Assembly: GCF_900078665.2 (NCBI RefSeq)
Contig: NZ_LT546207.1
Coordinates: 924,802-988,801 of the forward strand
Direction of reading: 5' to 3'
DNA: 64,000 bases
From: Mycolicibacterium houstonense
GTDB taxonomy: Bacteria > Actinomycetota > Actinomycetes > Mycobacteriales > Mycobacteriaceae
The notes beneath the pieces were generated by a model. It was not told where the DNA came from. It did no database searches and was given only the letters and a program-made list of their open reading frames with translations. Shown here one piece after another: positions 26,333 through 35,232 of the stretch. The translations under genes were made by a program, and so were the position numbers. Position 1 is the stretch's first letter; every line of letters starts with the position of its first letter.

Positions 26333-27373
26333 TCAGCCGCGGCTCGGGTCGTTGATCTTCACCAGCATCTTGCCGATGTTGGCCCCGGTGAACAGTCCGT
26401 TGAGCGCGTCGACGCTGGATTCGATTCCGTCGTAGACGGTTTCGCGGTGCACCAGGAGGCCCTGCTGTTCCCAACCGCGGAGTGCGTCGAACGCCTCGTC
26501 GAAGTGCGCCCATTCCTCGAGGGCGTTGAAGCCCTGCATCGTCGCCGTCTTGGACAGCAGGTTGACGTAGTTCGACGGCCCGGGGTGGTCGCCGGTCAGG
26601 TAGCTGGAGATGATGCCGCACATCACCACGCGCGCTTTGTGCGCAAGGTTGCCGAGCGCCGCGTTGAGGATGTCGCCGCCGACATTGTCGAAGTAGACAT
26701 CGATCCCGTCGGGACACTGCTCCTTGAGGGCGGCGACGAGGTTGCCGGCCTTGTAGTCGATACAAGCGTCGAAGCCGAAATCCTCGACCACGGCCCGGCA
26801 TTTGTCCGGGCCGCCGGCGATGCCGACCACCCGGGCCCCGGCGATCTTGGCGATCTGGCCGGCCACGGAACCGGTGGCGCCGGCCGCGGCCGATACGACG
26901 ACGGTTTCGCCGGCCTGCGGCTTGCCGACACCCTTCATGCCGAAATAGGCCGTCGCACCGGTGGGCCCATAGATCGACATCACGGCCAGCGGATCGGTGT
27001 AGCCGACCACGGGCGTGCTGAAGAGGTCATCGCGGATGATCGCGTAGTCCTGCAGTCCGGTCAACGTGGTGACAACGTCGCCGACCTTGTAGGCATCGCA
27101 ACGTGTTTCGACGACCTCGCCGATGCCGGCCACCCGCACCACATCGCCCAGCTCTAGCGCGGGAAGGTAACCCGGCTCGCCGTCCAGCCACGTGCGGGCG
27201 GCAGCGTCGATCCCGACATAGGTCGTCCGCAACAACGCTTCACCCTCGGCAGGCATCGGCGCGGGCGTGGTCACCATCTCCGTGTCGTCGTGGGAGACCA
27301 GCCCTTCGGGGCGGCGGCGCAGCAGGACCTGACGGTTCTGGCGGGTTGCGGAGTCTGTCATGGTGCTGTTCAT
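26333..27373 (-). CDS. NADP-dependent medium-chain oxidoreductase (zinc-free MDR, CurA/PTGR-like)
   Basis: 346 residues. The Rossmann motif AAAGATGSVAGQIAKIAG, MSIYGPTGATAYFG and YFDNVGGDILNAAL are typical of zinc-independent enone/alkenal reductases (YncB/CurA, PTGR type). It lacks the zinc-ligand cysteines of alcohol dehydrogenases. Starts at 27373 or 27361 (MTDS) are both possible. It would reduce activated double bonds with NADPH. It is transcribed in the same direction as the downstream NlpC/P60 gene, which has its own promoter. Confidence 0.85.
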   Translation of the reverse strand: MNSTMTDSATRQNRQVLLRRRPEGLVSHDDTEMVTTPAPMPAEGEALLRTTYVGIDAAARTWLDGEPGYLPALELGDVVRVAGIGEVVETRCDAYKVGDVVTTLTGLQDYAIIRDDLFSTPVVGYTDPLAVMSIYGPTGATAYFGMKGVGKPQAGETVVVSAAAGATGSVAGQIAKIAGARVVGIAGGPDKCRAVVEDFGFDACIDYKAGNLVAALKEQCPDGIDVYFDNVGGDILNAALGNLAHKARVVMCGIISSYLTGDHPGPSNYVNLLSKTATMQGFNALEEWAHFDEAFDALRGWEQQGLLVHRETVYDGIESSVDALNGLFTGANIGKMLVKINDPSRG

Positions 27374-27509
27374 TTCTCTGGCAGTCGAGATGGTCCTCCG
27401 AATCTTCTATTGATTCTGAGAACTTGTATCGGTTATCCGGAGTGCGCGACGAAATCGAGACGGGATGCGGCCATCTTCGCGCCATTGTCTACGCGGGCGG
27501 CCCGCCGGC

Positions 27510-28085
27510 CTAGGCGATGCCGAGGACGGCGGCGGTGAAGCGCCAAAGCGTCCGCGTCGCTTCGTCGGCGTTCGGCGTCGGCGTGGCCCGCAGTTGTTGT
27601 GCGATGCCATGGCGCAGACCGCCGATGACGTATGCACCGGCACTCTCGGGATCCAGATCTGCCGGCAGTTCACCCCGTTGCTGTCCGTGGCGGATGTTGG
27701 CGGCGGCGTTGTCCATCAGGTCGTGAATGTAGGCGGCTTCGAGCTCGGTCAGCTGCGGGTCGCTCGCGGTGCGGTTGAGCAGGATCGGTGCCAGCGGGTC
27801 GGCGAGGTGATAGGCGACGAAACGGTGGGTACGGTCACGCTCGCGAGTCGCCCAGTCGCCGGTGGGCAGGAGAGCATCCGCGATCGCGTGGCGCAACCCG
27901 TCGTAGAAGCCGTCGTAGATCGCCGCCAGCAGACCGCTCTTCGAACCGAAGTGGTGGTAGAGGGCGCCGGTGCTGAGTCCGGCGCGACGGGTCAGACCGC
28001 TCAGTTCGATAGCCCCGTTTCCGTGGACGAGTTCGTCACGGGCGGCGTCGAGTAACTGTTGACGTCCGATCGGGGCCCGTGCCAT
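27510..28085 (-). CDS. TetR-family regulator
   Basis: 191 residues from ATG 28085. The N-terminal helix-turn-helix reads GAIELSGLTRRAGLSTGALYHHFGSK, followed by an all-helical ligand domain. It is divergent from the PhyH-like dioxygenase with only 47 bp between the starts, and a near-perfect inverted repeat covers that gap. The simplest reading is a local repressor of itself and the dioxygenase. The gene is near-leaderless on its side. Confidence 0.85.
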   Translation of the reverse strand: MARAPIGRQQLLDAARDELVHGNGAIELSGLTRRAGLSTGALYHHFGSKSGLLAAIYDGFYDGLRHAIADALLPTGDWATRERDRTHRFVAYHLADPLAPILLNRTASDPQLTELEAAYIHDLMDNAAANIRHGQQRGELPADLDPESAGAYVIGGLRHGIAQQLRATPTPNADEATRTLWRFTAAVLGIA

Positions 28086-28090
28086 ATTCG

Positions 28091-28116
28091 AACCATAACA
28101 GAAGTCAGTTATGTTT
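28091..28116. promoter_or_regulatory. TetR operator between tetR and the PhyH-like gene
   Basis: AACCATAAC (28091-28099) and GTTATGTTT (28108-28116) form 9-bp arms with one mismatch and an 8-bp spacer. The arms begin only 6 bp from the tetR start, so occupancy would block both divergent promoters. Confidence 0.7.
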
Positions 28117-28132
28117 CGGGTAGGGGCAGGCC

Positions 28133-28987
28133 ATGAGCACCGAAGTGACATCGTTGACCGAACTGGCCGGCGACCTGGCGGGTACGTACCGACGGACCCC
28201 CAGCAGCGGCCAACAGATCGACCCGGCGATCGCCGACGCCGACCTGGCCGCCGTACTGCGCGACGGGTACGTGATCCTGCCGGGCCTGCTCACCGACGCC
28301 GAACTCGACCTGATTCGGGCGGACGTCGAACCGCTGCTGGATCGGCGGGGCCGCAACGGATTCGAAGGGCACACCACCCAGCGGGTGTACAGCGTCTTGA
28401 ACAAAACCCGGAGCTGTGACCGGATCGCCGACCATCCGCGCGTGCTGGCGCTGCTGGATCGGCTGTTGATGCCGAACTATCTGCTCTCGATGTTGCAAGT
28501 GATCAACATCCTGCCGGGGGAGCAGGCCCAGTTCTTGCACACCGACGACGGATTCTATCCCTTGCCGAGACCCCGAAAAGCCTTGAGTGCGGCCACAATC
28601 TGGGCCATCGACGAGTTCACCTCCGACAACGGCGCCACCGATATCGTCGCGGGCAGTCACGAGTGGGGCGACCGGTTGCCCGAAGCCGCCCAGCGCGAAC
28701 CGGTGGTGATGACCGCTGGTTCCTGTGTGTTCTTTCTCGGGACGCTGTGGCATGGCGGCGGCGCCAACCGAAGCGCGAAAGCTCGCCTGGCGGTGACCGC
28801 GCAGTACTGCGAACCGTGGCTGCGCCCGCAGGAGGCCTTCACCTTGTCGATGACGCGCGACACGGTGCGGGCGGTGTCCGAGGACATTCGCCGGATGCTC
28901 GGCTACAGCATCCATCCGCCGTTCATCGGCCAGGTTGACGGCATGCACCCGAAACGACTGCTCGAACCTGGTGCGCAACCGGTTTGA
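28133..28987 (+). CDS. Phytanoyl-CoA dioxygenase (PhyH) family protein
   Basis: 284 residues. The iron facial triad is visible as HTDDG (H-x-D) and the distal His in LWHGGGANRS, with a downstream Arg for 2-oxoglutarate. PhyH proteins hydroxylate lipid-like or secondary-metabolite substrates using Fe(II) and 2-oxoglutarate. It is preceded by GGTAGGGGCAGG and controlled, by inference, through the TetR operator 17-42 bp upstream. The substrate is unknown. Confidence 0.85.
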   Translation: MSTEVTSLTELAGDLAGTYRRTPSSGQQIDPAIADADLAAVLRDGYVILPGLLTDAELDLIRADVEPLLDRRGRNGFEGHTTQRVYSVLNKTRSCDRIADHPRVLALLDRLLMPNYLLSMLQVINILPGEQAQFLHTDDGFYPLPRPRKALSAATIWAIDEFTSDNGATDIVAGSHEWGDRLPEAAQREPVVMTAGSCVFFLGTLWHGGGANRSAKARLAVTAQYCEPWLRPQEAFTLSMTRDTVRAVSEDIRRMLGYSIHPPFIGQVDGMHPKRLLEPGAQPV

Positions 28988-29081
28988 TGTGGTCCGCAGG
29001 CATCTCGACGCGGCCGTGAGACACTGAGCGGGCTGGCACGGCCCTCGGGGCTTCACGACGTCGGAAAGCGGGGATCGAGAC

Positions 29082-29822
29082 GTGGGTACCGTTCCCACCT
29101 CCGCCGACGACCGTGCCGGCGATGCGGATCCGATCAACGACGCGCGTTGGTCTGAACACAATTTCGCTCGGCGCGCACGGCTTGTCGAAGCCGCCGTGGC
29201 ACTGTTGGACGAGAAGCCGGTAGGCCGCGACGTGAGCGTCGAGGAGATCGCCACCCGGGCCGGCCTGGCCAGGTCGGTGTTCTACCGGCAGTTCGACAGC
29301 CGGGACGCCTTCGATTGTCGCGTTCGGACCTTCATTCTCGATCAGTGCTTCGACATGTACGCGGCAAACCTGGATTTCTCGACGGGATCGATCGACGAGA
29401 TCGTCTTCAGGACCGCCGGCTCCCTGCTGACGTGGCGGATCGACCACCCTGCCTGGTACGCGTTTCTCGCCACCGGCCCGGCCGATTCCGACAGTCCGGA
29501 GCTGGACGCGGTGCAGAGCCTCAGCCGCCGCTTCGAGACGCTCATCGATGCACGGCTGTCCGAAATCGCGCAGTTGGTCGGCGTCGACTACGAACCGTTG
29601 CGCACACTGCCGTTTGCCGTGGTGACGATGGTCGACGGCACGTTCACGCGATGGCTGTCCGACCCGTCTCCGGTGCGGAGCAGGGCCCAGGTTGTCCGCG
29701 ACGTTGCCGACTATGCCTGGTACATGCTCGACGGCGCGGCTCGGCGCCGGGGTTTGTCTGTTGACCGCGACCAGACGGTTGCAGAAGTGATCGACGGCGT
29801 GTCCGGCTCCGCTCCGCAATAG
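29082..29822 (+). CDS. TetR-family regulator with long N-terminus
   Basis: 246 residues from GTG 29082. The helix-turn-helix is at about residues 45-68 (VSVEEIATRAGLARSVFYRQFDSR). It resembles the TetR regulators that neighbour AurF-like oxygenases in mycobacteria. It is followed by two 15-bp palindromes and then the AurF-like gene in the same direction, so local control of that gene is likely. Confidence 0.8.
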   Translation: MGTVPTSADDRAGDADPINDARWSEHNFARRARLVEAAVALLDEKPVGRDVSVEEIATRAGLARSVFYRQFDSRDAFDCRVRTFILDQCFDMYAANLDFSTGSIDEIVFRTAGSLLTWRIDHPAWYAFLATGPADSDSPELDAVQSLSRRFETLIDARLSEIAQLVGVDYEPLRTLPFAVVTMVDGTFTRWLSDPSPVRSRAQVVRDVADYAWYMLDGAARRRGLSVDRDQTVAEVIDGVSGSAPQ

Positions 29823-29941
29823 TCCGTCGACGTGCGGACGCTTGGACGTCCGCTTTCCCATGTCGCGTCCGCCTTCATCGAGACACGATGCGGGCAGCGG
29901 ATTCGCGGCCGATCGTCGGGAACCGTCCTTGACAGGTGTAT

Positions 29942-29956
29942 GGGACAGGGTGTCTC
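29942..29956. promoter_or_regulatory. Operator half 1, GGGACA-N3-TGTCTC
   Basis: GGGACAGGGTGTCTC is a 15-bp near-palindrome with one mismatch. It is the first of two related dyads exactly 30 bp (three helical turns) apart in front of the AurF-like gene. The spacing suggests cooperative binding of a TetR dimer pair on one face of the DNA. It differs from the DosR-type box in having a 3-bp, not 4-bp, centre. Confidence 0.65.
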
Positions 29957-29971
29957 ATACCCTTAACCAAT

Positions 29972-29986
29972 GGGACTCGTTGTCCC
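29972..29986. promoter_or_regulatory. Operator half 2, GGGACT-N3-TGTCCC
   Basis: GGGACTCGTTGTCCC is the second dyad, with 5-bp perfect arms GGGAC/GTCCC. It ends 44 bp before the AurF-like start codon, where a -10 region or transcription start would lie. Confidence 0.65.
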
Positions 29987-30030
29987 GATAAATGGGCCGG
30001 GGTGCTCAACTGCCGAGGAGTAGCGACGTC

Positions 30031-31047
30031 ATGGCATTAACGAAGGCGGTCCGTCGGTGGCGGGATGGGATGCAGGTCAGCCACGACGCGGATTACTGCA
30101 CGAGGTTGGAGACCCTCTCGGCGGGCTCGGTGCGCCGCAACTTCAATCCCTATCTCGACATTCCGTGGGACTCGCCGGAGTTCACGGTGACCGAGAACGA
30201 CCCGCGCTGGGTACTGGCGGCGGACAGTGATCCCATCGGGATGAGCCCGTGGTACCAGGCGCAGCCGCTGGAGAAGCAGATCGCGATCGGGATGTGGCGT
30301 CAGGCCAATGTCGCCAAGGCCGGGCTGCAGTTCGAGAACATGCTGATCCGGGGAATCCTGAACTACACGTTCTGGGTGCCCAACGGCAGCCCCGAATACC
30401 GGTATTGCCTGCACGAGGCGGTGGAGGAGTGCAACCACACCCTGATGTTCCAGGAGATGGTGAATCACGCGGGCGTGGACGTTCCTGGCCTGGTGCGATG
30501 GCTCCGATGGATGCACTGGTTGCCGCCGTTGTTCGCGAGCCCGATGCCGGTGTTCTTCTTCATGATGGTGCTGTGCGGCGAGGAGCCGATTGACCACATG
30601 CAGAAATCCATTCTGCGCGAGGGCAAGCCGATACACCCCGTCATGGAACGCGTGATGGCGATCCATGTGGCCGAGGAAGCCCGGCACATCTCGTTCGCCC
30701 ACGAATTCCTGCGTCGCCGGATCCCGGAGATGCGGCGGCTCAACCGATTCGGGCTGTCGATCATCTATCCGCTCAGCTTCCGTCTGGCGGCCTCCCTCAT
30801 CGCCAAGCCGCCGCGTTCCTTCTGGCGCGAGTTCGACATCCCCCGATCGGTGAAGAAGGAGATCTACTGGCGGGCCCCCGAGTCGAGGGCGATGCTCAGT
30901 GAGATCTACGGCGACGTGCGCATGCTGGCCGCCGACACCGGACTGATGAACCCGATCGCCAAGATCCTGTGGCGGATGCTGCGAATTGACGGTCGGGCAT
31001 CGCGCTACCGGAGTGAACCGGCACGCCAAGCGGTCGCCTTGGCTTGA
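30031..31047 (+). CDS. AurF-like diiron oxygenase, first paralogue
   Basis: 338 residues. Start ATG 30031 follows GAGGAGTAGCGACGTC; GTG/ATG codons further upstream are less well placed. Diiron ligands fit E-x6-H patterns in EAVEECNHTLMF and HVAEEARHISF, as in AurF p-aminobenzoate N-oxygenase and related hydroxylases. It has the same length as, and clear similarity to, the protein at 39665-40681 (shared GSVRRNFNPY, MWRQANVAK, WVPNGSPEYRYCLHE). It is probably under the neighbouring TetR, not DosR. Confidence 0.82.
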   Translation: MALTKAVRRWRDGMQVSHDADYCTRLETLSAGSVRRNFNPYLDIPWDSPEFTVTENDPRWVLAADSDPIGMSPWYQAQPLEKQIAIGMWRQANVAKAGLQFENMLIRGILNYTFWVPNGSPEYRYCLHEAVEECNHTLMFQEMVNHAGVDVPGLVRWLRWMHWLPPLFASPMPVFFFMMVLCGEEPIDHMQKSILREGKPIHPVMERVMAIHVAEEARHISFAHEFLRRRIPEMRRLNRFGLSIIYPLSFRLAASLIAKPPRSFWREFDIPRSVKKEIYWRAPESRAMLSEIYGDVRMLAADTGLMNPIAKILWRMLRIDGRASRYRSEPARQAVALA

Positions 31048-31106
31048 GTTGCTCGACCCAAAACCGTTCGGGCGCACGCTGAATCTCAGGAGAAGCGGCC
31101 GGCGGC

Positions 31107-32312
31107 TCAGCGCCGCGAGTCGAGCATCAGATACTGTGCCGCGGTGCGGTGGGCGACGTCGAGCTTCTGGCGGGAGAACACGCGGAAGGCATAACGGCCG
31201 GCGCCGGCGACGCATTGGAATATCTTGTTCTCAGGCTCGCCACGACCGGTTGTTCCGTCATAGCAATGAGATTGGGGCAGCCCGGGCACCGGCGGTATCG
31301 GTGTGAATTCCGGATCCTCGTCGGCGGCTTTGACCAGGGCTTCGGTGAACCGGCGCGCGGACGCGATGTCCTTGGTCTGGTAGACGACGGTTGTTCCTCG
31401 CACGACGGCATCGACGCCGGTGTCGGTGTAAAGCGCGTCCATGAACGCGGTGGTGCCTTCATAGGCCAGTCCACCCCGCGGGCCGTAGACACCGTGAGTG
31501 AAGTCTTTCGCGTCGCTGTCCTGCCTCAGCGTTGCGGCGTAGATGCCCGTGGGGTCGAGTGGAAGCTCACTGAGTTTCGCCGGATCCGTCGGCGTGAACT
31601 CATCGATCCTCGGCAGCTGTAGATCCAGCGTGGCGGCCACCAGGTCAGTGGCGGCGGCCACAGATTCCTGGGAGTTGACGAACTGGTACAGGACGTAGGG
31701 GCCGTGCGGCATGTAGCTCTCGGCGTAATGGGCGCCGTCTCCCGCGTCGAATGTGGTGCCCGCCGCCTCGGGGTGGCGGGGGATGGGGACACGGATGCGT
31801 GAACCGTGTGGGGCCGGCACCGCGGCCATCTGACGGGCCGCGTCGGCGGCGGCCGAGGCATCCGGGAAACGGGCGACCATCACCGTCATCGCCTTCGTCG
31901 GACCGAATCGCTGCGCGGCGAATCCAGCGACATAGTCGTGCGATTCAAGGATCCGTTGGGTATTGCTGGTGACGAATCCGTCGACGAGCGCCGCGGTGGG
32001 TAGCGGTATGGCGGTACCGAGACCGTTGAGGTTGCCCTGGGCTGTGATCGTCTTGTCGACGTCGCCGGGCAGAACGAGATACTCCGCCATCCGCTGCGAC
32101 TCCACGACGTGGCCACGACCGCCCGCGGTTCCCAGCGGAGGGACGGGCTTGGTGGGGTAATTGCCGGCATCGAGAAGTGCGACGACGGCCCCGTCACCGT
32201 TCGCGGTCAGAGCCGGATCACGCACGGCGTGCCCATCCTGCACGGACGTACAGCCGGCGACCACGATCATCGATGTCGCCAAGACCAGTCCGATGCCATC
32301 GGTTCTCCGCAC
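31107..32312 (-). CDS. Secreted lipoprotein of unknown function
   Basis: 401 residues from GTG 32312 with a strong GGGGGGAGG site 7-8 nt upstream. The signal peptide ends in lipobox VVAGC. The mature part contains two similar halves (about 40-200 and 210-400), each with alternating strands and helices, and a late cysteine pair (SHCYDG and FQCVAG). This layout is common to a mycobacterial lipoprotein family of unknown function. It is convergent with the AurF-like gene. Confidence 0.75.
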   Translation of the reverse strand: MRRTDGIGLVLATSMIVVAGCTSVQDGHAVRDPALTANGDGAVVALLDAGNYPTKPVPPLGTAGGRGHVVESQRMAEYLVLPGDVDKTITAQGNLNGLGTAIPLPTAALVDGFVTSNTQRILESHDYVAGFAAQRFGPTKAMTVMVARFPDASAAADAARQMAAVPAPHGSRIRVPIPRHPEAAGTTFDAGDGAHYAESYMPHGPYVLYQFVNSQESVAAATDLVAATLDLQLPRIDEFTPTDPAKLSELPLDPTGIYAATLRQDSDAKDFTHGVYGPRGGLAYEGTTAFMDALYTDTGVDAVVRGTTVVYQTKDIASARRFTEALVKAADEDPEFTPIPPVPGLPQSHCYDGTTGRGEPENKIFQCVAGAGRYAFRVFSRQKLDVAHRTAAQYLMLDSRR

Positions 32313-32615
32313 GGCCGACCTCCCCCCGGCTTCCCAACGGTCGCCAGTATCGCAGAGGTATGACCAGTGCCGACGCACCAATGTGTCGCGGCATTCGCTT
32401 CACCTGGGCGCCGATCCCTGGTCGTCATGTCACCGCGCGCCGCCGCCGAATGTTGGTCGTATGTGAAATTTGTTTGAACCGGCTAGGCGTTTCGTGTGGC
32501 AGTAGATATGCGTCAGGTATGAATTGCTGGCCACATTTTCAAACGTCGCTAAACTCGATTAAAAGCCGTGCCCCAAAAAATGGATGCACCGGAAAATATC
32601 GGAAAGGAAATCAAA

Positions 32616-32933
32616 TTGTCGAGCGGCAGGATGGTGGGGAGCGTCGGCGCTGCCTCAGTTGCGGCCGTGCTGGGATTGTGCTCCGCTGCACCGGCGTCGG
32701 CAGCTCCGACCGGACAGATGTCGGCGCAATCAACAATCGATCAACTTGAGGCCCAGGGATTCCGGGTGATCCTGAACAAGGTCGGTAACGCACCTATGGA
32801 TCAATGCACGGTGACCGCCGTGCGGCAAGGCACTGACGTCAAGCATTCGTGGGTGCAGCGAGGTCCGACCGGCCGAGTGAACAATCTGGTGCGATATACA
32901 ACCGCATACGTCGATCTGATGTGCAAACGCTGA
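32616..32933 (+). CDS. Small secreted protein, TTG start
   Basis: 105 residues. GGAAAGGAAA lies 4-5 nt before TTG 32616, the best ribosome site in the stretch; GTG 32568 and ATG 32580/32631 are alternatives. A signal peptide ends at ASAAP. The mature ~80-residue domain contains QLEAQGFRVILNKVG and two cysteines (DQCTV, DLMCKR) placed for a disulfide. It resembles a widespread family of small exported mycobacterial proteins of unknown role. Confidence 0.7.
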   Translation: MSSGRMVGSVGAASVAAVLGLCSAAPASAAPTGQMSAQSTIDQLEAQGFRVILNKVGNAPMDQCTVTAVRQGTDVKHSWVQRGPTGRVNNLVRYTTAYVDLMCKR

Positions 32934-32984
32934 ATATCAGGCCCACGAATTGGCATACCAATAGCTGCGTCGAGCTAATGTCTT

Positions 32985-33800
32985 TTGGTTTTCGAGCGGG
33001 GTGGAAGTTTTCTCCTAACGGTTCAGGTGGCGGATTCGAGCGCCGACGTTATTCACTGGACCGTCCGCGAGATCGCGGGATACGTTGCAGCGGTGTCCAC
33101 GGAGATCGCCGCGCTTGAGTCACTCGCCGCCGAGATCGAGGTGGTCTGGGGAGCCAACAGCGTTGGCGCCGAACCGATGCCGCCCGTGGTGGTTGCGCGC
33201 GCCGACAACGAGTGGTGCGTTCACGTCGCACCGAACCTTCCGGGGAACGTTGGGCGCGAGGTGCGGGCGGTGGCTGCAAGCCTGTCCGGCGAATTCGCAG
33301 AATCCCTGTTGGACAGCTTCTCCCCGGTGCTGGCACCGGTGGCGGGACCGCTACGCCGCCAAGCCACCGTCAGCTTTGACTGTTCCCTGCCGGCGACGGT
33401 CAGTCCACCAGTTGGGGTTCGTGTGATCACCGACGTCGATGCCGACACGTACCGGTTGCAGATTGCGTCCGACTGGGGCACCCAATCCGACTGGGAACGG
33501 ATGCTGGCCAACACCTTCCCTTGGGCGGCGGCAACCGACGGCGACCAAGTGTTGGCGATCTGCGAAACCGCGCGATGGTCGCCCCACGGCGCCGAGGCAG
33601 GTGTATGGACGTTGCCCGACGCCCGTGGCCGGGGCCTGGCGGCCGCAGTGGTCGGTGCCTGGGCAGACCACTGCGCCGAACGGGTTCCACGCCTGTACTA
33701 CAGCACCGCCGTCGACAATGTGTCCTCACAACGCGTGGCGCAGCGTTTGGGGTTACCGCCCATCGGAGAACTGTGGTTTCTGACTCCCGACTGCGATTGA
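32985..33800 (+). CDS. GNAT-family acetyltransferase
   Basis: 271 residues if TTG 32985 is used; GTG 33027 is an alternative and neither has a good ribosome site. The C-terminal GNAT domain has the acetyl-CoA loop LPDARGRGLAAAVVGAWA and the strand STAVDNVSSQRVAQRLG. The N-terminal ~130 residues are acidic with no recognised domain. The substrate is unknown. Confidence 0.7.
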   Translation: MVFERGGSFLLTVQVADSSADVIHWTVREIAGYVAAVSTEIAALESLAAEIEVVWGANSVGAEPMPPVVVARADNEWCVHVAPNLPGNVGREVRAVAASLSGEFAESLLDSFSPVLAPVAGPLRRQATVSFDCSLPATVSPPVGVRVITDVDADTYRLQIASDWGTQSDWERMLANTFPWAAATDGDQVLAICETARWSPHGAEAGVWTLPDARGRGLAAAVVGAWADHCAERVPRLYYSTAVDNVSSQRVAQRLGLPPIGELWFLTPDCD

Positions 33801-33852
33801 TCTCAGCGCCCACGCCCCGCCCGCCCGTATGGGCGCGGGTGGCGTCCGGTGA

Positions 33853-34620
33853 TCATCGCATCCTTTGCTCGGCGTAGGCGAGCATCGCTTCGCGCAGGTA
33901 CTCGGCCAGCCGGGGATCCTGGGCGTCATAGTGGGAGCGCAGTTCTGAAGGCTGCCGCAGCGCCTCGGCCAAGGCGATGTAGCTGGCCTTGTCGGGGCTC
34001 CACAGCTTGCGCTGCACGGCCAGATCGTCATCGAGAACTGCGAATGTCTCCGCATCATCGGCGGCTACACCATCGCGCAACAGCGTCAGCATGCGCCGCG
34101 TCAGATCGGCACCCTCGGCGTTGAAATCCTCGAAGTCCGCTTCGGACCATCCGGCGATGTTTCCCCGGATCTCCGAAATCTCGGGTTGCACTGTGCTGCC
34201 GGTGCTTTCGACGCGGCGAGCTTCCAGTTCGTCAAGGTACTCGCGACTCATTTCGAATCCCTCGAAGATGTGCTCTGCGGGCATGTCGGTTCCCTCCTCC
34301 AGGTGCTTGATGGTGGCGGCCACCGTGGCCACCAGGCGGTCCAACCGGCCTCGTTCGTCGAGAAGCCTGAGGTGATGCCGGCGCAAGGCTTCGAGCGGAT
34401 CGTGTTGTGCATCGACCACTTTTCCGATCGTGGTCAGATCCAGCCCGAGCTCGCGCAGCAACAGAATCTGCTGCAGCCGCAACAACTGCTCCCGGTCGTA
34501 ATAGCGGTACCCGTTGGAACCGACCCGAGCCGGCCGCAAGAGCCCGATTTCGTCGTAGTAGCGCAGCGTCCGAGACGTCACGCCGGACATTCGAGCTGTC
34601 TCCTGGATCGACCAACTCAC
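33853..34620 (-). CDS. MerR-family regulator with TipAS-like ligand domain
   Basis: 255 residues from GTG 34620. The N-terminal MerR helix-turn-helix (VTSRTLRYYDEIGLL) and dimerisation helix are followed by a domain with AEHIFEGFEMSREYLDELEA, the start of TipAS-like antibiotic-recognition domains, and a helical C-terminus. Such proteins activate transcription on binding hydrophobic drugs or peptides. No obvious target gene lies in front of it. Confidence 0.85.
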   Translation of the reverse strand: MSWSIQETARMSGVTSRTLRYYDEIGLLRPARVGSNGYRYYDREQLLRLQQILLLRELGLDLTTIGKVVDAQHDPLEALRRHHLRLLDERGRLDRLVATVAATIKHLEEGTDMPAEHIFEGFEMSREYLDELEARRVESTGSTVQPEISEIRGNIAGWSEADFEDFNAEGADLTRRMLTLLRDGVAADDAETFAVLDDDLAVQRKLWSPDKASYIALAEALRQPSELRSHYDAQDPRLAEYLREAMLAYAEQRMR

Positions 34621-34764
34621 CGACCTGCAACCTTCCTCTCGACCACCACCATCCACGGTAGAAGTTGCCGCAACGAGAAGGTCAACACCGCGGGACTACA
34701 CGAGTGAAGTGACGTCTCGCCGGGAGACATGCCGTCACAGCGACGAGATTGGTTGGTCGACGGC

Positions 34765-35103
34765 TCACGGGAAGGGGATAGGCGGAATTGCGGAAGGCAA
34801 TGGGATCTGTGGAATCGCGGCGGGCAACTCGACGTGCGGTACCTCTGCCGGCAGGGGCGCCCGCGGGATCTCATTGGGCAGTTCTACGTTCGGGATTGCG
34901 CTCGGCAACGGGACCGGCGGAATGTCACTCGGCAACGGAGCGGGCGGAATGTCGGACGGCACCGGCAGGAGCGTCACGGCATCATCGGAGGCCATCGGCC
35001 GTGTGGCATCGACGGCGCAGCCGACCGCGACCACCGATATCGCGGCCGCCAGGGCGAAAGGCAGCACCTCTCGCCGCCACATCCGTTCCGCTCGACGGTG
35101 CAT
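34765..35103 (-). CDS. Lipoprotein built from seven 9-residue proline repeats
   Basis: 112 residues from ATG 35103 with AAGGGG and GAGAG upstream. Signal peptide with lipobox VAVGC. After residue 45 the whole protein is seven tandem nonapeptides of the form P-x-x-I-P-x-x-x-L, for example PSDIPPAPL, PSAIPNVEL, PAEVPHVEL. It would be a lipid-anchored, extended polyproline-type stalk in the cell envelope. I know no family for it. It is preceded by a convergent-free gap from the TipA-like gene. Confidence 0.7.
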   Translation of the reverse strand: MHRRAERMWRREVLPFALAAAISVVAVGCAVDATRPMASDDAVTLLPVPSDIPPAPLPSDIPPVPLPSAIPNVELPNEIPRAPLPAEVPHVELPAAIPQIPLPSAIPPIPFP

Positions 35104-35232
35104 CTCTCGACCCCTTGCGATCTCATCGACGACGCTATCACCGCTACGCCATGCGGACCCGGTGTCGGCCGCCGAGCCCGGCCCGGATCATCGCCGCGGT
35201 TGAGTGGGCCGGGCTAGTGCAGGTCAGCTCCG

